Below are positions 17,473 to 26,224 of a stretch of DNA of 64,000 bases, piece by piece; within the stretch, counting starts at the first letter, position 1; every line of letters starts with the position of its first letter. This DNA is from VXOZ01 sp965220045 (lineage in GTDB: Bacteria; Chloroflexota; UBA11872; VXOZ01): positions 1,674,001-1,738,000 of the forward strand of contig OZ244803.1 of NCBI GenBank assembly GCA_965220045.1, given 5' to 3'. Made by a program: the position numbers and the translations under genes. A model generated the notes under the pieces. That model was not told where the DNA came from and ran no database searches. It saw only the letters and a program-made list of their open reading frames with translations.

Positions 17473-19122
17473 GTGAGTAACTCTGAATTCAGCCGACGCC
17501 GTTTTCTCGGCGCCGCGACAGCGACCGGACTTGCTGCCCTGGCGGCAGCCTGTGGACCGACGGGCTCCCCGGGGCCCCAAGATTCGGCCGACGCCCAGGG
17601 TGAGGCAATGGCGCCAAGTGCACAAGGGACAAGCGATGCGCCGCCACGCAACCGTTCGCGAGAGGAGCTCGTCCTTGCTGCGCCGCGCGACCTGGCCAAC
17701 GGTCTTGAGGACCCGTATTTCACGCACCTCATCGTGAATGCGTGGAATAGCCTCTCCAAGCTGGATAACGATCTGGTGCCACAGCCCGAGTTAGCCGAGT
17801 CGTGGGAGTCGAGCGACGACGCACGAGTGTGGACCATCAAGCTCCGCCCCGGAATCACGTTCCAGGATGGGCTAGAATTCGATGCCGGCGCTGTGGTCGC
17901 CAATATCGAGCGCTACGTTCAGATCAGCCCGCGCAGCTCGCGCTTTTTCGGCTATAGCAAGGAGCGGGCCCTGGGCCAGTTCGAGAAGGTCGAGGCGGTG
18001 GATGCGAGCACGGTGCGGCTGACTCTCGGTCAGCCCCGGCCCGCGCTGCCGAATACGATGTCGAACTTCTACTCGGCGATGTTCTCACCAGCATCTTTTA
18101 CGGCCGAGGGAAGCTTCAATGCGCCGCCGGCGAGCACTGGTCCGTTCAAGATTGTCGAGTGGGAAAAGGGCCAACACCTCATCCTGGAGGCTTTTGAAGG
18201 CTACTACCTCGGCGCTCCGGCGGTGAAGCAAATCATCCTCCGCTCCCTGCCGGACCCCAATACGCGTGTCGCGGCGTTACGCTCCGGTGAGATTGACGGC
18301 GTGGTCGACCTTGGTGGTTTGCAGCCGCAGCAGGGCGCGCAGTTGCGCGGAGAAGGCGCGGTGACTGTGAATTCAAAGCCCATCGCGCTCTTCCAGTACC
18401 TGTCGTTCAACTGTAGGAAACCGCCGTTCGACAAGCCCGAGATGCGCCAGGCAGTGAACATGGCCATCGATCGGCAGTCGCTGGCGGACGACCTGTGGCA
18501 TGGCTTTGCGACGGCCGGGAAGAGTATCTTGCCGTCGTTTGCCACCACGTGGGCCCGCCAAGACCTCGTCCCGGAATACAACCCGCAAAAGGCACAGGAG
18601 TTGGCGCAAGCGGCCCTCGGCGGGCAGCGGATGAAGATCACGGCGCCCATTTCGTCGCTGCAGAACAATCGTTACCCGTACAAGAGCCTCTTTGAAGTCA
18701 TCCAGGCCGTCATTGCGCCGCTGGGCTTGGACGCCGAACTCCAGCTCATCGAGCATGCAGCTTGGAAAGAAGTGGTTGCAAACGGGGACTATAACCTGAC
18801 CGTGAGCACCTTCGGCTGGGCCAACGGTGATCCCGACTACATCTTCAGCCGCTTCATGCACTCGCAGGGCAACACCAATGCCACGCGGCACTTCGACTAT
18901 AACGACCCCGAGGTCGACAGTCTCATCGAGCAGGCAGCCGTCGCGCTTGACTACAATGAGCGCAGAGCCTTGTACGACCAGTTGCAGGAGATCGCGTTCA
19001 ATGACGTTCGCTTCGCGGCGCTGCTCTATGATCACGTCGTGTATGCCCACCACCCCGAGGTGAAGGGCTACGACGTGAGTGCGCTCTACCAACCGACCTT
19101 GGCGCAACTCTCCGTGGGTTGA
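17473..19122 (+). CDS. Peptide/oligopeptide ABC transporter substrate-binding lipoprotein (SBP_bac_5), Tat-exported
   Basis: A 549-residue protein with a twin-arginine signal (FSRRRFLGAA) and lipobox (LAALAAAC), then a family 5 binding protein. Features include LVPQPELAESWESSDDARVW, FDAGAVVANIERY and MRQAVNMAIDRQSLADDLW. It captures peptides, or possibly nickel or opine-like ligands, outside the membrane and delivers them to the permeases encoded next. The start is GTG 17473, with aggaggt well placed upstream. It is the first gene of a five-gene operon; a 95-bp gap precedes the permease gene. Confidence 0.92.
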   Translation: MSNSEFSRRRFLGAATATGLAALAAACGPTGSPGPQDSADAQGEAMAPSAQGTSDAPPRNRSREELVLAAPRDLANGLEDPYFTHLIVNAWNSLSKLDNDLVPQPELAESWESSDDARVWTIKLRPGITFQDGLEFDAGAVVANIERYVQISPRSSRFFGYSKERALGQFEKVEAVDASTVRLTLGQPRPALPNTMSNFYSAMFSPASFTAEGSFNAPPASTGPFKIVEWEKGQHLILEAFEGYYLGAPAVKQIILRSLPDPNTRVAALRSGEIDGVVDLGGLQPQQGAQLRGEGAVTVNSKPIALFQYLSFNCRKPPFDKPEMRQAVNMAIDRQSLADDLWHGFATAGKSILPSFATTWARQDLVPEYNPQKAQELAQAALGGQRMKITAPISSLQNNRYPYKSLFEVIQAVIAPLGLDAELQLIEHAAWKEVVANGDYNLTVSTFGWANGDPDYIFSRFMHSQGNTNATRHFDYNDPEVDSLIEQAAVALDYNERRALYDQLQEIAFNDVRFAALLYDHVVYAHHPEVKGYDVSALYQPTLAQLSVG

Positions 19123-19217
19123 TTCCAGTCGACAACGTGATCCGCCGGAGACGGTGGATGGGGCCGGATGACTGCTGAAGTCCGGAGCCACCGCCTCGTT
19201 TGCAAGGAATCTATACA

Positions 19218-20186
19218 ATGGTCCGTTACACGTTGAGCCGGCTGGTCGCCCTGGTACCAGTGCTCCTAGGTGTCTCGCTCTTGGCCTTTCTCTTGGCCAA
19301 CCTGGCGCCGGGCGATCCGGCCGAGCTAGCCCTGAGCCAAGGCGATCAGGAGCCAACGGCGGCGGAGATCGCGGCGAAACGCGAGGAGTTGGGTCTTAAT
19401 GATCCCATGCCCCTGCGTTACGCCCGCTGGCTCGGTGATGTGGCCCGCGGGGACTTGGGGTTGACGTACATTGACCGCGCACCGGTGTTGCCGGAGTTGG
19501 CACGGCGCATTCCCGCGACGGTGAAGCTCGCCACTACCGCCCTGCTCCTGGCCCTGGTAGTGGGAGTCTCAATTGGCACGGTGACTGCCGTGTACCGGGG
19601 CACGCTGTTCGATGAAGCCGGTCGGGTGCTAGCCTTGCTCTGCGCCTCGCTGCCGAGCTTTGCGGTGGCGCTGATCTTGATCTATGCTTTCGCCGTGATG
19701 CTGCGGCTCCTGCCGGTCGCGGGTTACGGTGACGGCCATCCCCGAAACCTGATTTTGCCGGCAATCTCGCTGAGTGTCTTCACGATGGGCGCGCTCGTCC
19801 GGCTGACCCGCGCCAGCGTCTTGGAGGTCTTGGGGCAGGACTACATTCGCACGGCCTACGCCAAGGGCCTGAACAAGACAGGGGTCGTGCTCAAACATGC
19901 ATTGCGGAACGCACTCCTCCCGGTCGTCACGGTCGCCGGTACCCAGTTCGGCCAGCTTCTCGGCGGCGCGGCCATTGTCGAGACCATCTTTGCGTGGCCG
20001 GGCGTAGGCAAGCTCGTGGTGGACGCGATTTACGCGCGCGACTACCCCATCATCCAGGGGTTTGTGTTGCTGGCCGGCCTGACGTTCGTGCTCGTCAATC
20101 TGGCGACAGACCTGCTCTACGCCGTAATCGATCCGCGCATCCGCTTGGGTGCGGGGGCGCAGGGCGGGGGCGATGACCATGCCTAG
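19218..20186 (+). CDS. Peptide ABC transporter permease, DppB/OppB type
   Basis: About 322 residues with six predicted membrane helices. It starts MVRYTLSRLVALVPVLLGVS and reads FLLANLAPGDPAEL, the standard opening of DppB-type permeases. The cytoplasmic EAA loop is DYIRTAYAKGLNKTGVVLKH. ATG 19218 with aaggaat upstream is preferred to an in-frame TTG at 19200. Its 3' end overlaps the next permease gene by 14 bp, indicating translational coupling. Confidence 0.92.
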   Translation: MVRYTLSRLVALVPVLLGVSLLAFLLANLAPGDPAELALSQGDQEPTAAEIAAKREELGLNDPMPLRYARWLGDVARGDLGLTYIDRAPVLPELARRIPATVKLATTALLLALVVGVSIGTVTAVYRGTLFDEAGRVLALLCASLPSFAVALILIYAFAVMLRLLPVAGYGDGHPRNLILPAISLSVFTMGALVRLTRASVLEVLGQDYIRTAYAKGLNKTGVVLKHALRNALLPVVTVAGTQFGQLLGGAAIVETIFAWPGVGKLVVDAIYARDYPIIQGFVLLAGLTFVLVNLATDLLYAVIDPRIRLGAGAQGGGDDHA

Positions 20187-21099
20187 CCGCGTACTACCGC
20201 CGGCCCCGGCATCGGCGGAGACTCTGCGCGATGAGGAGCTGTATGCGGTCGGCGAGCACTCCCCATGGCGCGCGGCGCAACGGGTGTTACGGGCTGATCG
20301 GGCGGCGCTTGCCGGCCTGATCTTGCTGGGGCTGTTTGTCGCCATCGCGATAGCCGCGCCGCTCCTGGCGCCGCACGATCCGCTCGCCATTCACTTGAGC
20401 GACAAACTACAAGGCCCCAGCGCACACTATCCGCTTGGGACCGACCAACTAGGCCGTGACCTGGCGAGCCGGCTCATCTACGGCGCTCGCGCCACCCTGG
20501 GAAGCGCCATTCCGACGACCATCGGGCTGCTTCTCTTTGGTCTGGCAATCGGCATTTCGGCAGGCTATCTCGGCGGGTGGGTGGACCGGGTCGCGGTGGG
20601 CAGCATTGATGTGCTGCTGGCGCTGCCGCGGCTGATACTTTCGCTGGCATTGGTCGGCTTTCTCGGCCCCAGCCTCCAGAGTCTCCTGATCGCCATCATC
20701 GCCGTCGGCTGGGCCGATCACGCCCGCATATTCCGCGCCGCGACGCTCGCGGCCCGGGAATGGGAGTTCGTGCTGGCGGCCCGCGCGCTGGGCGCCTCGA
20801 ACCTGCGAATCATGGCGCGGCACATTCTGCCCAATATCATCGGCCCTATCATCGTCCTCGCCACGCTAGACCTGGGCCACATCATCCTAATGATCTCATC
20901 GCTCAGTTTCTTGGGACTGGGCATCCAGCCACCTACCCCGGAATGGGGCGCGATGTTGAACGACGCCCGCACCTACCTCGAACAGGCGCCGCATCTGGTC
21001 CTCTTGCCGGGGTTGTGCATTCTCCTGTCCGTTTTGGCGTGCAACCTACTTGGAGACGGGCTGCGCGCGGCCCTCGATCCGCGCTCACGCCAACGCTAA
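20173..21099 (+). CDS. Peptide ABC transporter permease, DppC/OppC type
   Basis: About 308 residues: an N-terminal cytoplasmic tail, then six helices in the DppC pattern, with HDPLAIHLSDKLQGPS and HYPLGTDQLGRDLASRLIYG. The EAA loop is FVLAARALGASNLRIMARH. It pairs with the DppB-type permease to form the membrane pore. The ATG at 20173 has a G-rich box just before it and overlaps the end of the preceding gene. The ATPase gene begins 38 bp after its stop. Confidence 0.92.
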   Translation: MTMPSRVLPPAPASAETLRDEELYAVGEHSPWRAAQRVLRADRAALAGLILLGLFVAIAIAAPLLAPHDPLAIHLSDKLQGPSAHYPLGTDQLGRDLASRLIYGARATLGSAIPTTIGLLLFGLAIGISAGYLGGWVDRVAVGSIDVLLALPRLILSLALVGFLGPSLQSLLIAIIAVGWADHARIFRAATLAAREWEFVLAARALGASNLRIMARHILPNIIGPIIVLATLDLGHIILMISSLSFLGLGIQPPTPEWGAMLNDARTYLEQAPHLVLLPGLCILLSVLACNLLGDGLRAALDPRSRQR

Positions 21100-21137
21100 T
21101 CTAGAGAAGATTGGTTGAAAAGGGAGTGCAAGCACCG

Positions 21138-22193
21138 ATGGCCGAGAAACTAGAGCCGTTCCACGAAGAACAAGCGCCTCTGCTTGCGGTACGCGGGCTA
21201 AGCGTCTCGTTTTCCACGTCCGACGGCGTAGTGCCCGCCGTGCAGGATGCCACCTTCAGCATCGGGAAAGGGCGCATTCTCGGCTTGGTCGGCGAATCCG
21301 GCTGCGGCAAGTCCGTCACGGCCCTGGCCCTGATGGGGTTGCTGCCCACCGCGCCAGCCTGCGAGCTTGACGGTGAGATCCGGCTGGAAGGCCGAAACCT
21401 TCTCGCGCACTCCGAATGGGAGTGGCAAGTGATTCGCGGCCGGTCCATCGCGATGGTCTTCCAGGAACCGATGACCTCCCTCAATCCCGTGCAACGGGTT
21501 GGAGATCAAATTGCGGAGGCGGTTCGCGTGCACCGGCGCGTGAGTCGCCGCGCGGCGCGGGAGCAGGCAGTCGCGTTGCTCGACCAAGTGGGGATTCCGG
21601 CCCCGACCGAGCGCTCCCGCGCGCATCCCCACGAGCTGAGCGGCGGAATGCGCCAGCGGGTAATGATCGCGATGGCCCTGGCTTGCCGGCCGGCCTTGCT
21701 GATCGCGGACGAGCCAACGACGGCGCTTGACGTGACCATTCAGGCCCAAATCCTCGATCTGCTCCGGCAGCTTCAGGCTGAGTTGGGGATGAGTCTGCTG
21801 TTTATTACCCACGATCTGGGAGTGATTGCCGAGTTGGCCGATGATGTGGCAGTCATGTATGCTGGGCGGATCGTCGAGTACGCGCCGGTCGAGACCCTAT
21901 TCGCGGCCCCGCAACACCCCTACACCCAAGGGCTGCTCATGAGCATGCCCTCACTCGCGACCGACCGTAGTCGGCAACTCCCGGCCATCGCAGGCAGCGT
22001 GCCGCACCCGAGCCGATTGCCGGCCGGTTGCGCCTTCACGCCGCGCTGCCCGCACGCTCGGTCACATTGCATGACCGAGCGACCACCGGAGGTCGCCGCG
22101 GGGCCGGGCCACCACGTCCGCTGTTGGCTGCACGCTTCCGCACCACCGACCAGTGGCACCCGGTCATCCGCCTCCGGGCAGGCGCCACGATGA
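21138..22193 (+). CDS. Peptide ABC transporter ATP-binding protein, DppD/OppD type
   Basis: About 351 residues. Walker A GESGCGKSVTAL, Q-loop VFQEPMTSLNPVQ, signature LSGGMRQRVMIAMAL, Walker B LLIADEPTTALD and H-loop FITHDLG are all present. The C-terminal extension has the oligopeptide-family Cys pattern (CAFTPRCPHARSHC ... RCWLH), linked in some relatives to an iron-sulphur site. It powers peptide import as a heterodimer with the next gene product. ATG 21138 is chosen over TTG 21111. The stop overlaps the next start as ATGA. Confidence 0.93.
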   Translation: MAEKLEPFHEEQAPLLAVRGLSVSFSTSDGVVPAVQDATFSIGKGRILGLVGESGCGKSVTALALMGLLPTAPACELDGEIRLEGRNLLAHSEWEWQVIRGRSIAMVFQEPMTSLNPVQRVGDQIAEAVRVHRRVSRRAAREQAVALLDQVGIPAPTERSRAHPHELSGGMRQRVMIAMALACRPALLIADEPTTALDVTIQAQILDLLRQLQAELGMSLLFITHDLGVIAELADDVAVMYAGRIVEYAPVETLFAAPQHPYTQGLLMSMPSLATDRSRQLPAIAGSVPHPSRLPAGCAFTPRCPHARSHCMTERPPEVAAGPGHHVRCWLHASAPPTSGTRSSASGQAPR

Positions 22194-23182
22194 CAAGCAA
22201 TCATGTGACGGAGCCGCTGCTCCAGGTCAGGAACTTGGTCAAGCACTTTCCGGCGCGGGGAAGCCGGTTCGGTCGCCGGGCGGCGGTCCGGGCGGTAGAT
22301 GGGGTCTCCTTCCGCATTCAACGCGGCGAGACGTTTGGTCTCGTGGGAGAATCGGGCTGCGGCAAGACCACGACGGGGCGGGTCATCTTGCGTCTAATCC
22401 CCCCAACCGGCGGCCACGTGCGCTTTGCCGGGCAGGATGTGTTCGCATTGCGTGGCCGCGCCCTCGCCGCTTGGCGTCGGCAGGCCCAGATTATCTTCCA
22501 AGACCCTTATGGCTCTCTGAACCCACGTGTGACCGTCGGCGCCAGCATCGCTGAGGGATTGGTCGTACAAGGCTTGGGTACCCGGCGCGAGCGGGAAGCG
22601 CAGGTGCATGCGGCGCTCGCGGCCGTCGGCTTGCGTTCCGAGTACGCGCAGCGCTACCCGCACGAGTTCAGTGGGGGTCAGCGCCAGCGAATCGGCATTG
22701 CCCGGGCGCTGATCCTACAACCCCAGCTCATCGTCTGCGATGAACCGGTATCGGCGCTGGATGTCTCGGTACAAGCGCAAGTGCTCAACCTGCTGCGCGA
22801 CTTACAGACCGCGCACGGCCTGACCTACCTGTTCATCGCCCACAACCTGGCGGTAGTCCGCTACATCGCGGACCGGATCGGGGTGATGTATCTGGGCAAG
22901 CTGGTGGAGACCGCTCCCAGCGGCGAGTTGTATCGGCAGCCCCGGCATCCTTATACCCAGGCGCTGCTCTCGGCCATTCCGCAGCCGCGGCCGGGACAGT
23001 CTCAAGAGCGGATCGTGCTCGGCGGCGACGTACCCAGCCCGCTCCATCCCCCGTCAGGCTGCCCGTTTCACCCGCGCTGCGCCCACGCGCTGCCCGTGTG
23101 CAAGCAGGTCATGCCGCCGACCAGGGAGCTAGGTCCCGGCCATACGGTTGCCTGTCACTTGTATGACGACGAGTCGCGCTGA
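22190..23182 (+). CDS. Peptide ABC transporter ATP-binding protein, DppF/OppF type
   Basis: A 330-residue protein with Walker A GESGCGKTTTGRVI, FQDPYGSLNPR, signature FSGGQRQRIGIARAL, Walker B LIVCDEPVSALD and the C-terminal CPFHPRCAHALPVCKQ segment of the OppF family. Start ATG 22190 overlaps the preceding stop (ATGA). Much of the reading frame upstream of this ATG belongs to the preceding gene's sequence. It closes the operon; the 800 bp that follow contain no intact gene. Confidence 0.93.
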   Translation: MTSNHVTEPLLQVRNLVKHFPARGSRFGRRAAVRAVDGVSFRIQRGETFGLVGESGCGKTTTGRVILRLIPPTGGHVRFAGQDVFALRGRALAAWRRQAQIIFQDPYGSLNPRVTVGASIAEGLVVQGLGTRREREAQVHAALAAVGLRSEYAQRYPHEFSGGQRQRIGIARALILQPQLIVCDEPVSALDVSVQAQVLNLLRDLQTAHGLTYLFIAHNLAVVRYIADRIGVMYLGKLVETAPSGELYRQPRHPYTQALLSAIPQPRPGQSQERIVLGGDVPSPLHPPSGCPFHPRCAHALPVCKQVMPPTRELGPGHTVACHLYDDESR

Positions 23183-23401
23183 ACGCTGAGGATGGTTCAG
23201 GCGGCGGCCTGCGCGAATGAGGTTGTCTCGCGGCCGAGGGGGTGCGATGGGGCATGCGACCTGGCCATTCCAATTCCGGCCCAACGTAGTTGCACCTCCC
23301 TGCAGTTGAGAGAGCTCGCGCCGCAGGGCAACCGTATCCGGAGTCGTAGCTCTATCCGATCCCGAAGCGTGCCCGGAGATTGAGACGCTTCCAACCCATA
23401 G

Positions 23402-23430
23402 TTGACAACAGTTCTCAGTAAAGCTACACT
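23402..23430 (+). promoter_or_regulatory. Duplicate of the peptide-operon promoter
   Basis: TTGACA, 17 bp, TACACT, identical hexamers and spacing to 17389-17417 and with a near-identical surrounding sequence. It now faces no intact gene. Confidence 0.7.
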
Positions 23431-23473
23431 ATCATCGTCCATTGGAAGTGAGAGTGCGAATGAATTGCAATAG

Positions 23474-23576
23474 GAGGTCTAGGTAATAGCGATAATCACC
23501 TTTTGAGCCGACGACGTTGCCTCGTTTTAGCGACGGGAAACAGACGTACTGCCATGGCGACCGCCTGTGGAGTGGT
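23474..23576 (+). pseudogene. Remnant of a second Tat-lipoprotein binding-protein gene 5' end
   Basis: Starting at the ribosome-binding box, this aligns with the first part of the binding-protein gene at 17461-17560. It shares gaattgcaataggaggtct just before and at the box, then agccgacg-cgtt--ctcg and a lipobox-like gcgaccgcctgtgga matching gcagcctgtgga. The start codon is lost and the frame is interrupted. Nothing beyond about 23580 resembles the rest of the binding protein. I read it as the decayed stub of a duplicated or recombined gene. Confidence 0.65.
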
Positions 23577-23982
23577 GCAGATTGTCCCTCAACTTGATGG
23601 GGAGGCCGGGTCGGGTGTGAACAGGCTTGACGATAGGCCATGTGCGGCTTACATGCTACCCAGCTCGCGCGCCTCCGCAAGGGGAATCGCACCCAGGCAC
23701 GGGATGAACGCTCGCCAGCGTGACGGGAATTGCAAGAGCCTCCTCCGGTAGCGCAGTCTTGTATACTGCGGTTCATGTTCTCCGTTAGCACAGGGTAGTA
23801 AGCGGTGCCGTTTGAGCGCGGCGCATGCAACATGGGCCTGCGCAAAGTCCGAACTGTGAACTATTCAGTGGTGGAGATCTCGCTATAGGTGACGGCTGTC
23901 CAAAGCTACAAGCGCATCGTGATGCTTTGGTTGAGCTCTAATGACAGCATTTTGCATCCAAACAGACTAAAGTGGAGAAGAA

Positions 23983-24813
23983 ATGGAAACTGAAATGCTC
24001 CAGACGAAAAATCGCAAGAGATGCTTCGGGCGGCTTGCTCAGACGTTTGCTATGGGTCTTGTCGTATTTGCGATGACTCTCCTCGCCGCCTGTGCATCCG
24101 ACGAGGAACCCCAAGCATCTACCGCGGAGGCGCTAAAGGACTCCGCACCGCCGCTTCAGATAGTGACAACCACCAACTTTTTGGCTGACTGGGTGCGGAT
24201 AGTGGGTGGAAACAGGGTGGAGGTCTTCAGCCTGCTGCCTGTGGGTGGCGACCCGCACCATTTCCAACCCACTCCCCGCGACATTGCCAGGGTAGCAGAT
24301 GCGGATCTCGTGTTTTCTGTCGGCCTTTATCTGGAGGCCGCATGGTTGGAAGAGCTCTTGCACAACGCCAGTGCAGATGAATCCAAGATTGTCGCGCTTG
24401 GTGAATTCGTCGATGCGATCGAGTTCACCGAGGTTGATATGCATGACGATCACGAGGATGAAGAGGACCACGAACATGAAGGCGAACACCATGACGAGAT
24501 GCTCATTGGGCGCTTGCTCGTAGGCGACGGCGAGAGTGGCAAGGTTTCAGTCATAGACCTTGAGGCTGGCGCGGTGAACCAGGACCGCTTTGACCTGGGC
24601 TCGCGGGCCGGGCGTGTTTTCTCTACCCTGAGCGGCCGCTATGCAATTGCCGTTTCCCCAGATGCCAACACGGCTCACGTGTTCGATGGCGGGACATACT
24701 TGCAGGCCCATGGTGATGATTTCGACCTGGTAGTATCGGAAACGCGCAAGCTTTCCCTGGACTTGAGCGGGGATCGTCCCGTGCACCTGCCCCGTGCACC
24801 TGCACGTAAGTGA
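23983..24813 (+). CDS. Zinc-binding ABC lipoprotein AztC fused to AztD-like propeller: N-terminal fragment before frameshift
   Basis: Encodes 276 residues: a lipoprotein signal (LLAAC, Cys37), then the N-lobe of a ZnuA/AztC zinc-binding protein (VTTTNFLADWVRIVGG and GGDPHHFQPTPRD, zinc ligand His92 or 93). A His/Asp/Glu-rich loop follows (about 154-172), and then the start of a beta-propeller resembling the AztD zinc chaperone (IGRLLVGDGESGKVSVIDL, SGRYAIAVSPDANTAHVFDGG). The frame is lost after PVHL, where a 13-bp unit is tandemly duplicated, and ends at an early TGA. Removing one repeat joins it in frame to the next entry, giving one 742-residue protein. Confidence 0.88.
   Translation: METEMLQTKNRKRCFGRLAQTFAMGLVVFAMTLLAACASDEEPQASTAEALKDSAPPLQIVTTTNFLADWVRIVGGNRVEVFSLLPVGGDPHHFQPTPRDIARVADADLVFSVGLYLEAAWLEELLHNASADESKIVALGEFVDAIEFTEVDMHDDHEDEEDHEHEGEHHDEMLIGRLLVGDGESGKVSVIDLEAGAVNQDRFDLGSRAGRVFSTLSGRYAIAVSPDANTAHVFDGGTYLQAHGDDFDLVVSETRKLSLDLSGDRPVHLPRAPARK
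24778..24803 (+). repeat. Perfect 13-bp tandem duplication that breaks the aztC-aztD reading frame
   Basis: Two copies of cccgtgcacctgc, 24778-24790 and 24791-24803. Deleting one gives codons for RPVHLHVSDEWAAIFY, a continuous propeller strand, so the duplication is the sole cause of the frameshift. It could be a real mutation, a phase-variable switch or an assembly error. Confidence 0.93.
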
Positions 24814-26224
24814 TGAATGGGCGGCGATATTCTACGAAGGCACGGGAGAGGTGGTGCTTCTCAACGAACATGAGCTGGAAGAGCACGGGGACCGCTACGT
24901 TCCTATTCGCATAAACGTAGGTCCTCAGCATGGAGCAGCCGTGCCTTTGGAAGGCGATCTGTTCGCCTTTACCATCAAGCACCCAGACTACCCGGGCAAT
25001 CCTGACGCTCGGCTGCCGATTGGCGCGGAATTGCGGGACCTGGATGGCAATGTGCTCTACAGTGCTGAGGGTTGCGATTCGCTCCAAGGCAGCGCAGGCA
25101 ACGGCCACATGGCCGTATTTGGATGCCGCGGTGGCGTCCTGGTTCTAGATGCACATCCGGGCGAGTATTCCCATGCATTCGTAGCAACGGACGGCGTTGC
25201 TGATGACTTTCACGTCATATCCGTTTGGGGCTATCACGGTCTGGACCACTTCTTCGCTCTGGGCTCGGCGTTTGGGCTGTACATCGTGGAGCCGGAAGAG
25301 GCAGAAATGGAGTTGCTCTTCGCCGCTACCGAAGACCTCCGCCCAATTCAGGTCCAGTTTGGCCATGGTGGAGAGACTCTGTTGGTGGTCATGAGCAACG
25401 GTGAATTGCGTGTGTTTGATGCTCACGATGGGCATCTGCTGGCCTCCAAGGCCGATTTCCTGGCGACACCGGTAGAGTCGGGATCCTGGGCACGTCCACA
25501 CCTGGCCGTGGCGCCAGGCGCAATCTTCGTCACGGACTCGGTGGGTGGCGAGGTGCTGCAGCTCGACGAACACGACCTGGAGATAGTCAGGCGCTGGGAC
25601 GTAGCCGGTGTGCCAACCAAAATCGCATTCGTCGGAATCTTGGGCGAGGCTGAAGGTCATGACGACCATGGGGACCATGAGGGACACGTGCACGGCGCGT
25701 TCGATCCTCACTTCTGGTTCGATCCGATCCGGGTGAAGATCGCTGTGTACGAGATTGCCGCCCGGCTTGCGGCCCTGGACCCGGACAACGCGAGCGTCTT
25801 CTACCAGAATGCTGCCGAATACGAGGAGAAGCTCGACGAGCTGCACGCCTGGATCCAAGATCAGGTCAGCGTGCTGGCGCCGGAGCGCAGGCTGCTGGTA
25901 ACATCACACGACAGCTTCGCCTACTTTGCTAAGTTGTATGGTTTTGAGGTAGTTGGCCTGGTCATTCCGTCACTCTCTACGCATGTGGAGCCCTCAGCGG
26001 AGCACATTGCGGCACTGGTCGATGTGATTCGGGAACACGAGGTGCCGGCATTGTTCGGCGAGACGACAGTCAGTGACAGGCTGGCTCAGGCCGTGGCGCG
26101 GGAGACCGGCGCGAAGCTGGTCCAGCTCTACTCCGGTTCGCTTGGACCGGAAGGCAGCGGCGCTGACACGTATCTTGGCATGGTGCGAGCCAATGTTGAA
26201 CGAATCGTTGAGGCACTGAGGTGA
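24794..26224 (+). CDS. AztC-AztD fusion: C-terminal fragment (propeller remainder plus zinc-binding C-lobe)
   Basis: Encodes 476 residues in the shifted frame; restored numbering is this number plus 266. The first 285 or so continue the AztD-like beta-propeller (NVGPQHGAAVPLEGDLFAFT, GNGHMAVFGCRGGVLVLD, ARPHLAVAPGAIFVTDS). A second His-rich segment follows (HDDHGDHEGHVHG). The ZnuA/AztC C-lobe then begins with DPHFWFDP (ligand His), VTSHDSFAYFAKLYGF (ligand His) and FGETTVSDRLAQ (acidic ligand). The chaperone thus sits inside the His-rich loop of the binding protein. Alone this fragment lacks a signal peptide and a plausible start, so it is functional only as part of the full protein. Its stop overlaps the next gene (GTGA). 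Confidence 0.88.
   Translation: MHLHVSDEWAAIFYEGTGEVVLLNEHELEEHGDRYVPIRINVGPQHGAAVPLEGDLFAFTIKHPDYPGNPDARLPIGAELRDLDGNVLYSAEGCDSLQGSAGNGHMAVFGCRGGVLVLDAHPGEYSHAFVATDGVADDFHVISVWGYHGLDHFFALGSAFGLYIVEPEEAEMELLFAATEDLRPIQVQFGHGGETLLVVMSNGELRVFDAHDGHLLASKADFLATPVESGSWARPHLAVAPGAIFVTDSVGGEVLQLDEHDLEIVRRWDVAGVPTKIAFVGILGEAEGHDDHGDHEGHVHGAFDPHFWFDPIRVKIAVYEIAARLAALDPDNASVFYQNAAEYEEKLDELHAWIQDQVSVLAPERRLLVTSHDSFAYFAKLYGFEVVGLVIPSLSTHVEPSAEHIAALVDVIREHEVPALFGETTVSDRLAQAVARETGAKLVQLYSGSLGPEGSGADTYLGMVRANVERIVEALR

Larger units (their letters stand above)
23183..23982. other. 800-bp gene-free region carrying a decayed copy of the operon's promoter and 5' end
   Basis: Apart from the duplicated block (23402-23576, listed separately) no intact gene is visible. 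Short open frames here have no domain or ribosome-binding support. The region from about 23880 to 23982 is AT-richer and must hold the promoter of the zinc operon; gtggagaag precedes its ATG. I did not find a convincing zinc-regulator (Zur) palindrome. Confidence 0.6.

Noticed and set aside
18373..19356. 327-codon minus-strand frame across the binding-protein gene
   Set aside because: Opposite an obviously real family 5 binding protein; Arg/Gly-rich and without a recognisable motif.
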